Shown piece after piece: positions 1 to 6,840 of a stretch of DNA of 7,897 nt (position 1 is its first letter; every line of letters starts with the position of its first letter). Under the pieces are notes generated by a model that was not told the origin of the DNA, searched no databases, and worked only from the letters and a program-made list of their open reading frames with translations. Source of the stretch: Thermoplasmata archaeon (lineage in GTDB: Archaea; Thermoplasmatota; Thermoplasmata; SG8-5; JAGLSY01); the NCBI GenBank assembly GCA_023135545.1, contig JAGLSY010000183.1:1-7897 (forward strand), in the 5' to 3' direction. Made by a program: the position numbers and the translations under genes.

Positions 1-5
1 AACAC

Positions 6-707
6 CTATTCACTGATGACTCTGGTCGCCTGGAACAGCCCTTTCTGGAATAACAGGGTGTAATAATCTACGGAATGTGCTGTGGCTCTCATCTTGACAC
101 ATCTGATGCGGCGCTGGATATTGACGTCCCCCACCCTCTCCATCTTCAGGTGGATGATGCCGTCTGCCAGAAAATCCTCCCCGTCCTTGGCATAGTCATA
201 ACTGTCGCACTTCATCTCGGACAGGATAAATGTGGTTACGTTCAGCTCCCTCAGCCACTCGAAGAAATGGAAAAGCTCCTGCCGCTTGTTGGTGAACTCG
301 GCCAGCATTGTAAGAACAGGCATGGAATCTATGACAAGGATTTCATAGTCCAGACTTTCTTTGAGGTTGAGGGCATAGGTCTTGAAGATCTGCATCCAGG
401 ACTGGGGGCCTAGCTTATCGAGGTTCTTTCTGATAAGGGCCAGGTCCACGATTGTGACCAGCTTTTCCACCTTTTCATGAGAAAAACCCATGCCGTCCAT
501 GTGGATTGACAGGTTATCCCGGCTCTGCTCCAGGGTTATGTAAACACCCTTGCGCCCCTCTGTCAATGCCTGGTTGTACAGAAGGTTAAATGCGATAGAG
601 CTCTTGAATGTCCCTGGCTCACCGGCAATGAGGACACAGTGGCCTTCGGGAATTCCATCACTTATCCTGTCGTCAAAACCCTGAATGAAAGTCTTAATCC
701 TTTTCAT
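6..707 (-). CDS. KaiC/RadA-type single-domain ATPase
   Basis: A 233-residue RecA-superfamily ATPase of the archaeal KaiC/GvpD/Rad55-like group. Visible motifs: an N-terminal 'F..GFDDRI.DGIPEG' lead-in; Walker A GEPGTFKSS at residues 29-37; a strand ending in TLEQS at 58-62, where E60 sits where KaiC proteins carry the catalytic acid; and Walker B ILVIDS at 123-128. The length fits one KaiC domain, so there is no second domain as in cyanobacterial KaiC. Such single-domain proteins bind ATP and probably signal or regulate, but their roles in archaea are mostly unknown. The frame is open to an ATG at 797, but I chose the ATG at 705-707: the KaiC fold begins right after it, and a weak TATA-like element lies about 28 nt upstream. 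The extra 30 residues look non-conserved and would cover the promoter region. The stop is TAG at 6-8, so the gene is complete. It is divergent from the small Cys-rich gene. Confidence 0.85.
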   Translation of the reverse strand: MKRIKTFIQGFDDRISDGIPEGHCVLIAGEPGTFKSSIAFNLLYNQALTEGRKGVYITLEQSRDNLSIHMDGMGFSHEKVEKLVTIVDLALIRKNLDKLGPQSWMQIFKTYALNLKESLDYEILVIDSMPVLTMLAEFTNKRQELFHFFEWLRELNVTTFILSEMKCDSYDYAKDGEDFLADGIIHLKMERVGDVNIQRRIRCVKMRATAHSVDYYTLLFQKGLFQATRVISE

Positions 708-732
708 CTTATCCCTGGCAGATAATGAGCAT

Positions 733-738
733 GTAATA
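733..738 (-). promoter_or_regulatory. Weak TATA-like element for the KaiC-like gene
   Basis: On the minus strand this reads GTATTA, centred about 28 nt upstream of the ATG at 707, a spacing compatible with leaderless transcription. The match to an archaeal TATA box is poor and rests mainly on position. Confidence 0.25.
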
Positions 739-816
739 CAAAATGGTTTTCTAAGTTGTTTTCTAGGAATGTATTTGTTGTGGATTCTCCATTTCATGAA
801 TATCCATTCGAAAACC

Positions 817-824
817 CTTTATTC
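817..824 (+). promoter_or_regulatory. TATA-like element for the small Cys-rich gene
   Basis: CTTTATTC preceded by an A-rich stretch (CGAAAA, possible BRE). It is centred about 28 nt upstream of the ATG at 849, so the transcript would begin at or next to the start codon. Confidence 0.4.
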
Positions 825-848
825 AATTTCTCCATATTCTGTGGTGAC

Positions 849-1070
849 ATGCCAAGAAGAAAATACGGCCACATGGTGGGGGCCTGCCCCCAAACGCCCC
901 AGGAGAAATGCAAGGCCTGTAGAAATGGAAACCCTTGCCATGTCCATAACCTCAAAGACATCGATTATGAGGAACTGGCAAAGAAAAAAAGGCGGCGGTT
1001 TTCTGGAAAGAAGAAAGGGAAAAAGAGGCAGACAAAAGCGGCAATAGAGCGCAAACAGAAAAAAGATTGA
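849..1070 (+). CDS. Small Cys/His and Lys/Arg-rich protein, possibly zinc-binding
   Basis: A 73-residue protein I do not recognise. The N-terminal half carries C13, C21, C24, C30, H31 and H33 (pattern C-x7-C-x2-C-x5-C-H-x-H), which could bind one zinc ion. From residue 45 on it is mostly Lys and Arg, suggesting contact with nucleic acid or the ribosome. The frame is open from an ATG at 756, but the ATG at 849 fits better: the first 31 residues look like translated intergenic sequence, and a TATA-like element sits about 28 nt upstream of 849. GGTGA ends one base before the ATG, too close for a normal SD. The gene is convergent with the winged-helix regulator, with 43 bp between the stops. The Cys/His spacing argues against a chance ORF, but there is no family match from memory. 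An overlapping +1-shifted ORF (685..1047) lacks this pattern. Confidence 0.55.
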   Translation: MPRRKYGHMVGACPQTPQEKCKACRNGNPCHVHNLKDIDYEELAKKKRRRFSGKKKGKKRQTKAAIERKQKKD

Positions 1071-1113
1071 TTGTTTAAAATGAAACTTATTCTTGACTAT
1101 TCTAAGATGCTGG

Positions 1114-1872
1114 TTAAAAACCGAACCGCTCTTTCAAAAGAACTAGTATCTCGTTTTCCCTAGCAGTAGGCTCTGTCCCAATAATTGAGATTATATCCGA
1201 GTAAATATCCAGAAGTTCCCTTTTGCCGTACTTTATGTTGTTCATAATCTCGTTTTCCATCTTGTCATGCTCTTCGTCAGAAACACCCAGGTGTTCTTTC
1301 AGGGCATCTATAAGATGCTTCTCGGAAGGGGTTAAAACTCCGTTTCTCCAGGCCGCGTCCAGGGCCTCCCGGTAGATGTCGGATTTCTTGGTCCTGGCAT
1401 CCAATTCCCTTCTCTTCCTCTCTTCGATGTTCTCCAGGTTTTCCTTTACCAGATATTCATCGGCCTTCATGGCCTCGCTCACGATGTCCGAAAGGGTAAG
1501 GTGAACGGATGTGGCTCCATCGATCTCTGAAAATAACAGCTCGGTGATATTCCCCTCTATCATCATCTTGACTTTTTTATTTCCAATATATTCCTTTATC
1601 TCGGTTGCCTTGACCTGGCCGTCCCAGGAAAGATAATAACATTTCATTCTCTGCTTTGAGCCGATGACATGGCATCTCTTCTCTTTGATGATACCGTCTT
1701 CGACCAGCTTCTTGAGATACCTGGATATGTGTTTTCTCTGGACTCCGACATTCTGGGAAATTCCCTGTTGGGTGAGTTCTATTGTAGTTTCGTAAACATC
1801 CTCAAGTGGCTTGAAGTCAGAAAGATAAAGAATTATTCTCTCCTCGGTGGGCAGGGTAATCAAAGCCGTCAT
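1114..1872 (-). CDS. Winged-helix regulator with TerB-like C-terminal domain
   Basis: A 252-residue predicted DNA-binding regulator, cytoplasmic, with no membrane segment. Residues about 5-90 form a winged helix-turn-helix: 'TQQGISQNVGVQRKHISRYL' (34-53) spans the turn and recognition helix, followed by 'LVEDGIIKEKR' and a wing with 'YYLSWDGQ'. Residues about 135-165 are highly charged and helical, a likely linker or coiled coil. Residues about 165-210 contain 'AWRNGVLTPSEKHLIDALKE' and 'LGVSDEE', the helix pattern of TerB-like domains. The start ATG at 1870-1872 is supported by a strong TATA box centred 25-26 nt upstream. The target is unknown. The promoter region is shared with the large membrane protein gene, so that gene is a natural candidate target, but no clear operator was found. 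The family call is from motif recall. Confidence 0.75.
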   Translation of the reverse strand: MTALITLPTEERIILYLSDFKPLEDVYETTIELTQQGISQNVGVQRKHISRYLKKLVEDGIIKEKRCHVIGSKQRMKCYYLSWDGQVKATEIKEYIGNKKVKMMIEGNITELLFSEIDGATSVHLTLSDIVSEAMKADEYLVKENLENIEERKRRELDARTKKSDIYREALDAAWRNGVLTPSEKHLIDALKEHLGVSDEEHDKMENEIMNNIKYGKRELLDIYSDIISIIGTEPTARENEILVLLKERFGF

Positions 1873-1893
1873 GGGTGGAGAAGGAATTCAAGA

Positions 1894-1901
1894 TATTTAT
1901 A
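1894..1901 (-). promoter_or_regulatory. TATA box for the winged-helix regulator
   Basis: Reads TATAAATA on the minus strand, a good archaeal TATA box. Its centre is about 25.5 nt upstream of the ATG at 1872, placing the transcription start on the start codon (leaderless mRNA). Confidence 0.65.
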
Positions 1902-1964
1902 GATTGATGGTGGCAGAAGAGCATTGATTAATGGAAGAAGAAGAATCGACATGTAGAGATTTAT

Positions 1965-1976
1965 TTTATATATATT
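1965..1976 (+). promoter_or_regulatory. TATA box for the large membrane protein
   Basis: TTTATATATATT lies inside a 16-bp AT-rich run (1961-1976). Depending on the exact centre, transcription would start at about 1995-2000, a few bases before the ATG at 2004. GTGAT at 1995-1999 is at best a weak SD. Confidence 0.5.
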
Positions 1977-2003
1977 CGCAACCAATTGTTAAATGTGATA
2001 TAT

Positions 2004-3860
2004 ATGAAATCGCCGAAAATTACCGTAATCTGCATCGCGCTTTTTCTGGTGTCTGTGAACCTGTTTTCAGCAGGAAATGTCAAAGGAGATGGAATACCCA
2101 TCACCAAGATGGAGTTTCACGGAACTCTTAGGGAAAACCGGCAGCTGGCATACATCTCTGTCGATAATGAAGGCGGGAACATGGAGACATTGAACCTGTT
2201 TCTAAGTGTCGTGTCGCTTTATCCAGGCAACAATGCTTCCGTGCTCATACCACTGATGACAAAACCCGAGGATGTTTCCGGAAAGGAAACCAGCGAGAAT
2301 GAATTCAGACAGGATTTTAATTTCTGGCACATAGAGAGAGAGATGGAAAAGCAGAACCATTGCTGGGAAGAGGTCATGGATTCTACCGCAGAAAGTATGA
2401 AGATCATCGGCGCAATGGAGACATTGGGGGGAATAGCCGCTCTATTGTATGTGATGGTTATAGGCTTTGGTGGGAGTAGCGATGGAGATTATTATGAAAT
2501 TTCCGAAGGAGTCAGCTTCGAGGTTCTGTCTTTTGAATCTGCTGATTCCATATCAGAGTATTTTGATTCAATGGGAACAGAGGTTCCGGACAATGTGAAG
2601 GAAATTATAGATGAATACGGGGAATTTTACCTTGGAGTCATCAACGCTGTTACCAGACCTCCGATAGATGAGGAGTCTTTCGAGGAGATAGAACGCAGAT
2701 GCCCGAACCAACTGGATGACTTCAGAACCTTTGTGGAGAACAATCCGACAATCGAGGCCTATGGATATTCGGGTGACTATGGTTACTATCCATACTATGA
2801 TTATCCCTTTATAGACACCCCTGAATTGAGAGAGATATTGTACAGTATCCAGGATACGGAATTGAAGTACAAATTCAACATGCTGATAGCCGCAACTTAC
2901 GGAATAGGCCCACAAGATGGGGTTGTCATCTCCTTCGACCTGCCATTGAAGGACGGGCAAGCATACTTCCCCCTCGGCACGACACCGGCCTGGAACGCGG
3001 TACCGACCACCCAGGTCATATTCCGTGTCGATGAGAAGTGGTTCATTGACTTTGACAAAAAGGGGGAAGAAGCCTTCATCGACGGGAGCCATTATTACAT
3101 GTGGGAATTCAATGAAAAGGCCCCGGACCATGACCTTGTCGGGGAGGTGAAGGAAGCCGGATTCGGAACATCAGTGGGGAAATCCTTCAAGGATGCCAGC
3201 ATATGGATCTATGACCATTCCACAGGCATCGGCCTGATCTTGAGCATCCTATTTTTCGCCTTGATCTGGATAGTTGGTCTATGGCTGGTCTTCCGCCGTG
3301 AACCATATTGGCCAGATGAAAAACACAGGTGGCCAAAGCTTGTTACAATGGGCTTTGCATGCATGGTCTTATCGGGTATATTCACACTGGTTGGAGGTCT
3401 TATATTTGCCGGGGTGTGGCTGGCAGACATCAGGGTCAAGCGCGGATTGACCGAGCACCGTCAATTTCCGAACGCGCTGGAAACCTTCTTTCTGGTGACC
3501 ATGATAGGGCCGCTTATCATCTATTTGTTTGTTTTATACGCCTCGGTACAATCTATCGAATATGATGCCGGGATGTTCATGTATTCTGCAATATTGGTCA
3601 CTGCCACTTTCTCCATAATCCTGATTCATCTGCTCACAAAAAAAGATGCTGGGGAAAATGATACGTTTAGAATGGTATCCTGGGTTGTTTATTCCATAAT
3701 AGTCATCCCATTCATGTTTCTGTTATTTACCGGCGTTCCAGTCTGCGGCGTGCTATTCTTCTTTTTACTTATCCTGCAGTCAATGTTATTCATCAAGCTG
3801 GAGCATCTCCGGAGGGGTGACATCTTTGAGGAGCCCAAACTTTATCATCCAATTCTGTAA
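2004..3860 (+). CDS. Secreted/multi-spanning membrane protein of unknown function
   Basis: A 618-residue protein with a large outside domain followed by a membrane domain. Residues 1-23 (KSPK, then ITVICIALFLVSVNLFSA) are a signal peptide or anchor. Residues about 30-400 are mostly extracytoplasmic, with one hydrophobic stretch (about 141-157), acidic helical parts and a Tyr-rich patch at 253-269. 'AYFPLGTTPAW' with a following 'PTTQVIFRV' (320-342) recalls a segment of archaeal DUF2330-like ectodomains; this is a weak resemblance. The C-terminal 200 residues hold about six membrane segments (408-430, 446-474, 493-515, 525-544, 558-577, 579-597). I chose the ATG at 2004 over the upstream TTG at 1986 because the signal peptide starts there and the promoter lies close. 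The stop at 3860 is 9 bp before dph6, so partial co-transcription is possible. No catalytic motif was seen. Confidence 0.8.
   Translation: MKSPKITVICIALFLVSVNLFSAGNVKGDGIPITKMEFHGTLRENRQLAYISVDNEGGNMETLNLFLSVVSLYPGNNASVLIPLMTKPEDVSGKETSENEFRQDFNFWHIEREMEKQNHCWEEVMDSTAESMKIIGAMETLGGIAALLYVMVIGFGGSSDGDYYEISEGVSFEVLSFESADSISEYFDSMGTEVPDNVKEIIDEYGEFYLGVINAVTRPPIDEESFEEIERRCPNQLDDFRTFVENNPTIEAYGYSGDYGYYPYYDYPFIDTPELREILYSIQDTELKYKFNMLIAATYGIGPQDGVVISFDLPLKDGQAYFPLGTTPAWNAVPTTQVIFRVDEKWFIDFDKKGEEAFIDGSHYYMWEFNEKAPDHDLVGEVKEAGFGTSVGKSFKDASIWIYDHSTGIGLILSILFFALIWIVGLWLVFRREPYWPDEKHRWPKLVTMGFACMVLSGIFTLVGGLIFAGVWLADIRVKRGLTEHRQFPNALETFFLVTMIGPLIIYLFVLYASVQSIEYDAGMFMYSAILVTATFSIILIHLLTKKDAGENDTFRMVSWVVYSIIVIPFMFLLFTGVPVCGVLFFFLLILQSMLFIKLEHLRRGDIFEEPKLYHPIL
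3840..3847 (+). promoter_or_regulatory. Possible internal TATA element for dph6
   Basis: CTTTATCA inside the last codons of the preceding gene, centred about 26 nt before the GTG at 3870. It resembles the CTTTATTC element at 817-824. It may give dph6 its own leaderless transcript. Confidence 0.35.
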
Positions 3861-3869
3861 TCCAGTGCT

Positions 3870-4535
3870 GTGAAGATTGCGGCGCTTTTCTCGGGAGGCA
3901 AGGATTCTGCCTATGCCATTTACATTGCCCAGCAGTGGGGCTGGGAGGTAACTAGCCTCGTCTCCATCATTCCGGAGCACGGTGAATCCTACATGTTCCA
4001 CGTCCCCAACATCGGACTCACCGGGGAACTGGCCAAGTGCCTGGACATCCCGATTTTCAAGGCATGCACCAAGGGTGTGGAGGAGAAGGAACTGGACGAC
4101 CTGAAGGAACTGCTAGCATCCATGGATACTGAAGCGTTAGTCACTGGAGCTATCGCTTCAGACTACCAGACCAGCCGCATAAACATGATATGCCACGACC
4201 TGGGAATCAAGGTTTTCAGTCCCCTCTGGCGCAAGGACCAGAAGATGCTTCTCAAGGACATGCTGGACGCGGGATTCAGAATGATGATTGTCGGGGTTTA
4301 CGCGGATGGCATGGGGAAGGAATGGCTGGGAAGGATCATCGACGAGGAAGCGCTGGCCGATCTCGAAAAAACCGCTGATAGATACAAGATAAACATCAGT
4401 GGGGAAGGCGGGGAGTTCGAAACCCTTGTTCTCGACGGTCCGAACTTCAAAAAATCAATGAAGATAAAAGACTCATCTATTAATTGGTCCGGAACATCTG
4501 GCCACCTGGAAATTACAGAGGTAAAACTGCACTGA
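3870..4535 (+). CDS. dph6: Diphthine-ammonia ligase
   Basis: Archaeal Dph6 (MJ0570-like ATP-pyrophosphatase). It makes the last step of diphthamide synthesis: ATP-dependent amidation of diphthine on the conserved His of elongation factor 2, using ammonium, in the cytoplasm. At 221 residues it has the usual archaeal length. Visible motifs: the PP-loop SGGKDS at 8-13 (AMP binding); 'VTGAIASDYQTSR' at 91-103; 'FSPLWRKDQ' at 116-124; and the family hallmark GEGGEFETLVLDGP at 178-191. The start is GTG at 3870, which gives MKIAALFSGGKDS, the normal N-terminus of the family. No SD is visible; a TATA-like element 26 nt upstream suggests a leaderless start, though read-through from the upstream gene (9-bp gap) is also possible. 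Function comes from established family knowledge, and the motifs are all intact. Confidence 0.93.
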   Translation: MKIAALFSGGKDSAYAIYIAQQWGWEVTSLVSIIPEHGESYMFHVPNIGLTGELAKCLDIPIFKACTKGVEEKELDDLKELLASMDTEALVTGAIASDYQTSRINMICHDLGIKVFSPLWRKDQKMLLKDMLDAGFRMMIVGVYADGMGKEWLGRIIDEEALADLEKTADRYKINISGEGGEFETLVLDGPNFKKSMKIKDSSINWSGTSGHLEITEVKLH

Positions 4536-4555
4536 TTTATTAGGACCGACCGTAA

Positions 4556-4563
4556 CCTATAAG
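4556..4563 (+). promoter_or_regulatory. TATA box for the LctP-family permease
   Basis: CCTATAAG centred about 29 nt upstream of the ATG at 4589 in the 53-bp gap after dph6. It predicts a start site within a few bases of that ATG and favours it over the TTG at 4568. Confidence 0.5.
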
Positions 4564-4588
4564 ACACTTGATTCATTCCGCCCCTTTG

Positions 4589-6133
4589 ATGCTGTGGTTG
4601 CTTGCAATACTGCCTATGATTGTCGTCCTTGTCGGCATAATCCAATTCAAAAAATCCGGCTCGACGATGGCCATCGTCGGGTGGCTGATTACACTGGTGC
4701 TGGCCGTCCTTGTTTTCAGGACAGACCTGTCGATAGCATTGGGAGCTACAGTATATGGCCTTCTCAAGTCCTTTGGGATAACCGTGGCCGTGGTTGGTAC
4801 AATGCTCATGATCTTCCTGATGAAGGAGATAGGCGCCCTGGATACGATTTCCGAGGCGATCAAGCGCGTGGCCTCCACCCTCGAGCAGCAGGCCATCTTC
4901 ATAGGTATAGGATTCGGAAGCTTTGTGACATCACTGGGTATAGTTACCCCGTCCCTGTTTCCGCCGCTGTTGATGGCCATGGGATTCTCCCCCTTTGCGG
5001 CTGTTTCCGTATCGGTTCTCGGGTACAATGCCACAACCAGCTTCGCACTGCTGGCCATACCCATTACCCTGCCGGCGGATATATTCGGATTGGATGTCAA
5101 TGAGCTGACATACAAGATATGCCTCTTCCTGCCTGTCGTATCGGTTCTAATATCCTTTGCCATGCTCTGGGTCCTGGGAGGCAAGGAATCCATCAAGACG
5201 GGCTTCATGGACGCCCTTATCGCGGGCCTGGTCATAGGTTCCAGCTGTCTTGCCTTTGTCTTGATCGGAGTTCCGGTCATGATAATCGGCGTGTTGGCCG
5301 GTCTTCTCACCATGATTGTCCTGTACATTTATTCTAGATTCACGGGAAAACTTCCCACCTTTGAAGATAAATTGGACAGGAAAAAATTAATCACCGCCAT
5401 GTCGCCCTGGATTATTCTGATTGCGCTGGCTCTGGTCGTCAGCATACCGGCACTCACAGGTGCGCTCAAGGATGTCGATGGGGCCGCATTGACCATATAT
5501 GGAAGAGATATTGATTTCGATATCATGGCCCAGACCTACACATTGATCTTCATATCCTTTTTCGCTTCACTGTATTTCCTCAAGCCCTCCAAGGAGCAAA
5601 TTACAACGGTTTTCAATGTATGGATTAAACGTATATGGGGCCCGGTAATCGCCTATTCTTTGTTTTTCTCCATAGCCTACATAATGGCATGGAGCGCGAT
5701 GGTATACGTCGGCGGATCGCTTGTCGAGGGTGCTGGCTATGCGGATTACAACATGAACAACGCCATCGGAAGCGTGCTGGCCAATACTTTCGGCACAAAC
5801 TTCGCCTACGTGGCTGCCTGTCTCGGCTTATTCGGGGCGATGGTGGGGGGCTCGGAAACCGGTTCAAATGTGCTCTTCTACAAGATACAAAGGCAGGTGG
5901 CTGACAATATCGGCGCAACCGACAATCAATTCATGACGATGTACGGTGCCCATGCCAACGCCGGGGGAGTGGCCAGTGCCATCACGCCCTCCAAGATCAA
6001 CAACGCGGTGGCGACCATCAAGGGCAATTCCAGACTGGAAAGCGCGGTCATGCAGAAACACCTGGGTGTTGTCATACTAATTACAATTGTAATCAGCTTC
6101 ATGACGGCGGCATTTGTCGCGTGGAACCTCTGA
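4589..6133 (+). CDS. lctP: LctP-family lactate/glycolate permease
   Basis: A 514-residue cytoplasmic-membrane transporter of the lactate permease (LctP) family, which imports L-lactate, D-lactate or glycolate, most likely with protons. It has about 12 or more hydrophobic segments. Family signatures: 'GFGSFVTSLGIVTPSLFPPL' at 108-127; 'GYNATTSFALLAIP' at 145-158; 'GGSETGSNVLF' at 420-430 (bacterial proteins have G-S-x-T-x-S-N-V in this place); and 'HANAGGVASAITPSKINNAV' at 455-474, the counterpart of the bacterial A-x-x-x-G-G-x-x-x-x-x-I-x-P motif. It is slightly shorter than bacterial LctP. The frame is open from TTG at 4568, but the ATG at 4589 is preferred because of the TATA box and the hydrophobic N-terminus. 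No lactate dehydrogenase gene lies in the window, so the substrate is inferred from the family. It converges with the DUF4184-like gene, 30 bp between stops. Confidence 0.9.
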   Translation: MLWLLAILPMIVVLVGIIQFKKSGSTMAIVGWLITLVLAVLVFRTDLSIALGATVYGLLKSFGITVAVVGTMLMIFLMKEIGALDTISEAIKRVASTLEQQAIFIGIGFGSFVTSLGIVTPSLFPPLLMAMGFSPFAAVSVSVLGYNATTSFALLAIPITLPADIFGLDVNELTYKICLFLPVVSVLISFAMLWVLGGKESIKTGFMDALIAGLVIGSSCLAFVLIGVPVMIIGVLAGLLTMIVLYIYSRFTGKLPTFEDKLDRKKLITAMSPWIILIALALVVSIPALTGALKDVDGAALTIYGRDIDFDIMAQTYTLIFISFFASLYFLKPSKEQITTVFNVWIKRIWGPVIAYSLFFSIAYIMAWSAMVYVGGSLVEGAGYADYNMNNAIGSVLANTFGTNFAYVAACLGLFGAMVGGSETGSNVLFYKIQRQVADNIGATDNQFMTMYGAHANAGGVASAITPSKINNAVATIKGNSRLESAVMQKHLGVVILITIVISFMTAAFVAWNL

Positions 6134-6163
6134 GCAATCAGATGTTTCCAGAGTGCATAATTT

Positions 6164-6709
6164 CTACTTGGTCCAGTACTTGAAAAGAGAGTAAAACAGG
6201 ATGATACCTAATGGTATATAGAAAACAAGGCTGGACAGGAATAGGTTTTCAGGGAACATAAGCCAATTGATGTGCTTGTCAGTATGATATGGATAAAAAA
6301 TGGGGTTGTACCTGTGGGTGAACAGGTCAATGGTGACATGGCTCACGGTTCCTATGAGTGCCGAAAAAACCGCCCAGCCAGCGTCCTTGGGGGCCTTGGT
6401 TATGTCCACGCCCGCAAATATGTGCCAGTTCTCGCCGCCCTTCTTTGCCCGCTTTCTCAACCAGCGGCCGATTGGAGGTGCCAGAAAATAGGCGGCCATC
6501 AATGTGATCACCACATCCACGGTCAGGGCTCCGTAGAAGGAATGCATGAAGCCTCTGGCATGGCCGATGTCCTCCTTGAAAGGAGCCATCCACAATACCT
6601 CCAGGTCGGGAACTGCGGCACCGAAACATATGCAGACAAAATGAATTTTATCCTTGGCCTTGAGCCAGATTGGCCATACCAAGCCTAAATGAAATGGTGT
6701 TAAAGGCAT
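6164..6709 (-). CDS. DUF4184-like membrane protein, possible metal-dependent hydrolase
   Basis: A 181-residue membrane protein. The N-terminus MPLTPFH with D35 in 'AAVPDLE', H50 and H56 ('HARGFMHSF'), and 'ALIGTVSHVTIDLFTHRYNP' at 117-136 (H124, D128, H132) match the pattern of DUF4184/DUF457 (YdjM-type) proteins, which are thought to be membrane-bound metal-dependent hydrolases. The conserved His/Asp residues could form the metal site. Hydrophobic segments: about 24-41, 58-78, 112-130 and 155-176. The substrate is unknown for the family. The start ATG at 6707-6709 gives the typical MP-x-TP-x-H opening and has a TATA box about 26 nt upstream, so it is likely leaderless. The promoter region lies back to back with that of the ABC permease. 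Family assignment is fairly sure; enzymatic function is only a family prediction. Confidence 0.82.
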   Translation of the reverse strand: MPLTPFHLGLVWPIWLKAKDKIHFVCICFGAAVPDLEVLWMAPFKEDIGHARGFMHSFYGALTVDVVITLMAAYFLAPPIGRWLRKRAKKGGENWHIFAGVDITKAPKDAGWAVFSALIGTVSHVTIDLFTHRYNPIFYPYHTDKHINWLMFPENLFLSSLVFYIPLGIILFYSLFKYWTK

Positions 6710-6731
6710 TAATCTTGTATTGTATACCCAG

Positions 6732-6740
6732 TATAATTAA
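6732..6740 (-). promoter_or_regulatory. TATA box for the DUF4184-like gene
   Basis: Reads TTAATTATA on the minus strand, centred about 26-27 nt upstream of the ATG at 6709, so the transcript would begin at the start codon. Confidence 0.5.
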
Positions 6741-6787
6741 ATTCCCGAGTGAGCAGGCCAGATTGGTAAATATACCCATCTCTATAG

Positions 6788-6800
6788 GATATATATATTA
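6788..6800 (+). promoter_or_regulatory. Candidate TATA box for the ABC permease operon
   Basis: A run of alternating T/A (GATATATATATTA) points to a transcription start near 6820. If used, the permease mRNA would carry a leader of about 230 nt, unlike the leaderless neighbours. A second TATA-like GATATAAC lies downstream at 6939-6946 inside an inverted repeat. Which one is used cannot be told from sequence. Confidence 0.4.
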
Positions 6801-6840
6801 TTGTGAGAAGGTATAGATAAGATGTTGTTTTTAGTGCAAT

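Noticed and set aside
844..848. GGTGA as SD for the 849 gene
   Set aside because: Only one base separates it from the ATG, too short for ribosome binding.
685..1047. 120-codon plus-strand frame overlapping the small Cys-rich gene
   Set aside because: Begins inside the KaiC-like gene and lacks the Cys/His pattern; a frame shadow.
1931..2131. 66-codon plus-strand frame starting at 1931
   Set aside because: Overlaps the promoter and the signal peptide of the real gene in another frame; no motif.
2568..3131. 187-residue minus-strand frame inside the large membrane protein gene
   Set aside because: Antisense shadow; the plus-strand gene has a signal peptide, promoter and coherent membrane helices.
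4573..5328. 251-residue open frame on the minus strand inside the LctP-family gene
   Set aside because: Antisense shadow of a clear transporter; low-complexity Thr/Arg/Pro composition and no family motif.
6134..6163. Terminator between the convergent LctP-family and DUF4184-like genes
   Set aside because: No hairpin and no long T run; only short AT-rich bases.
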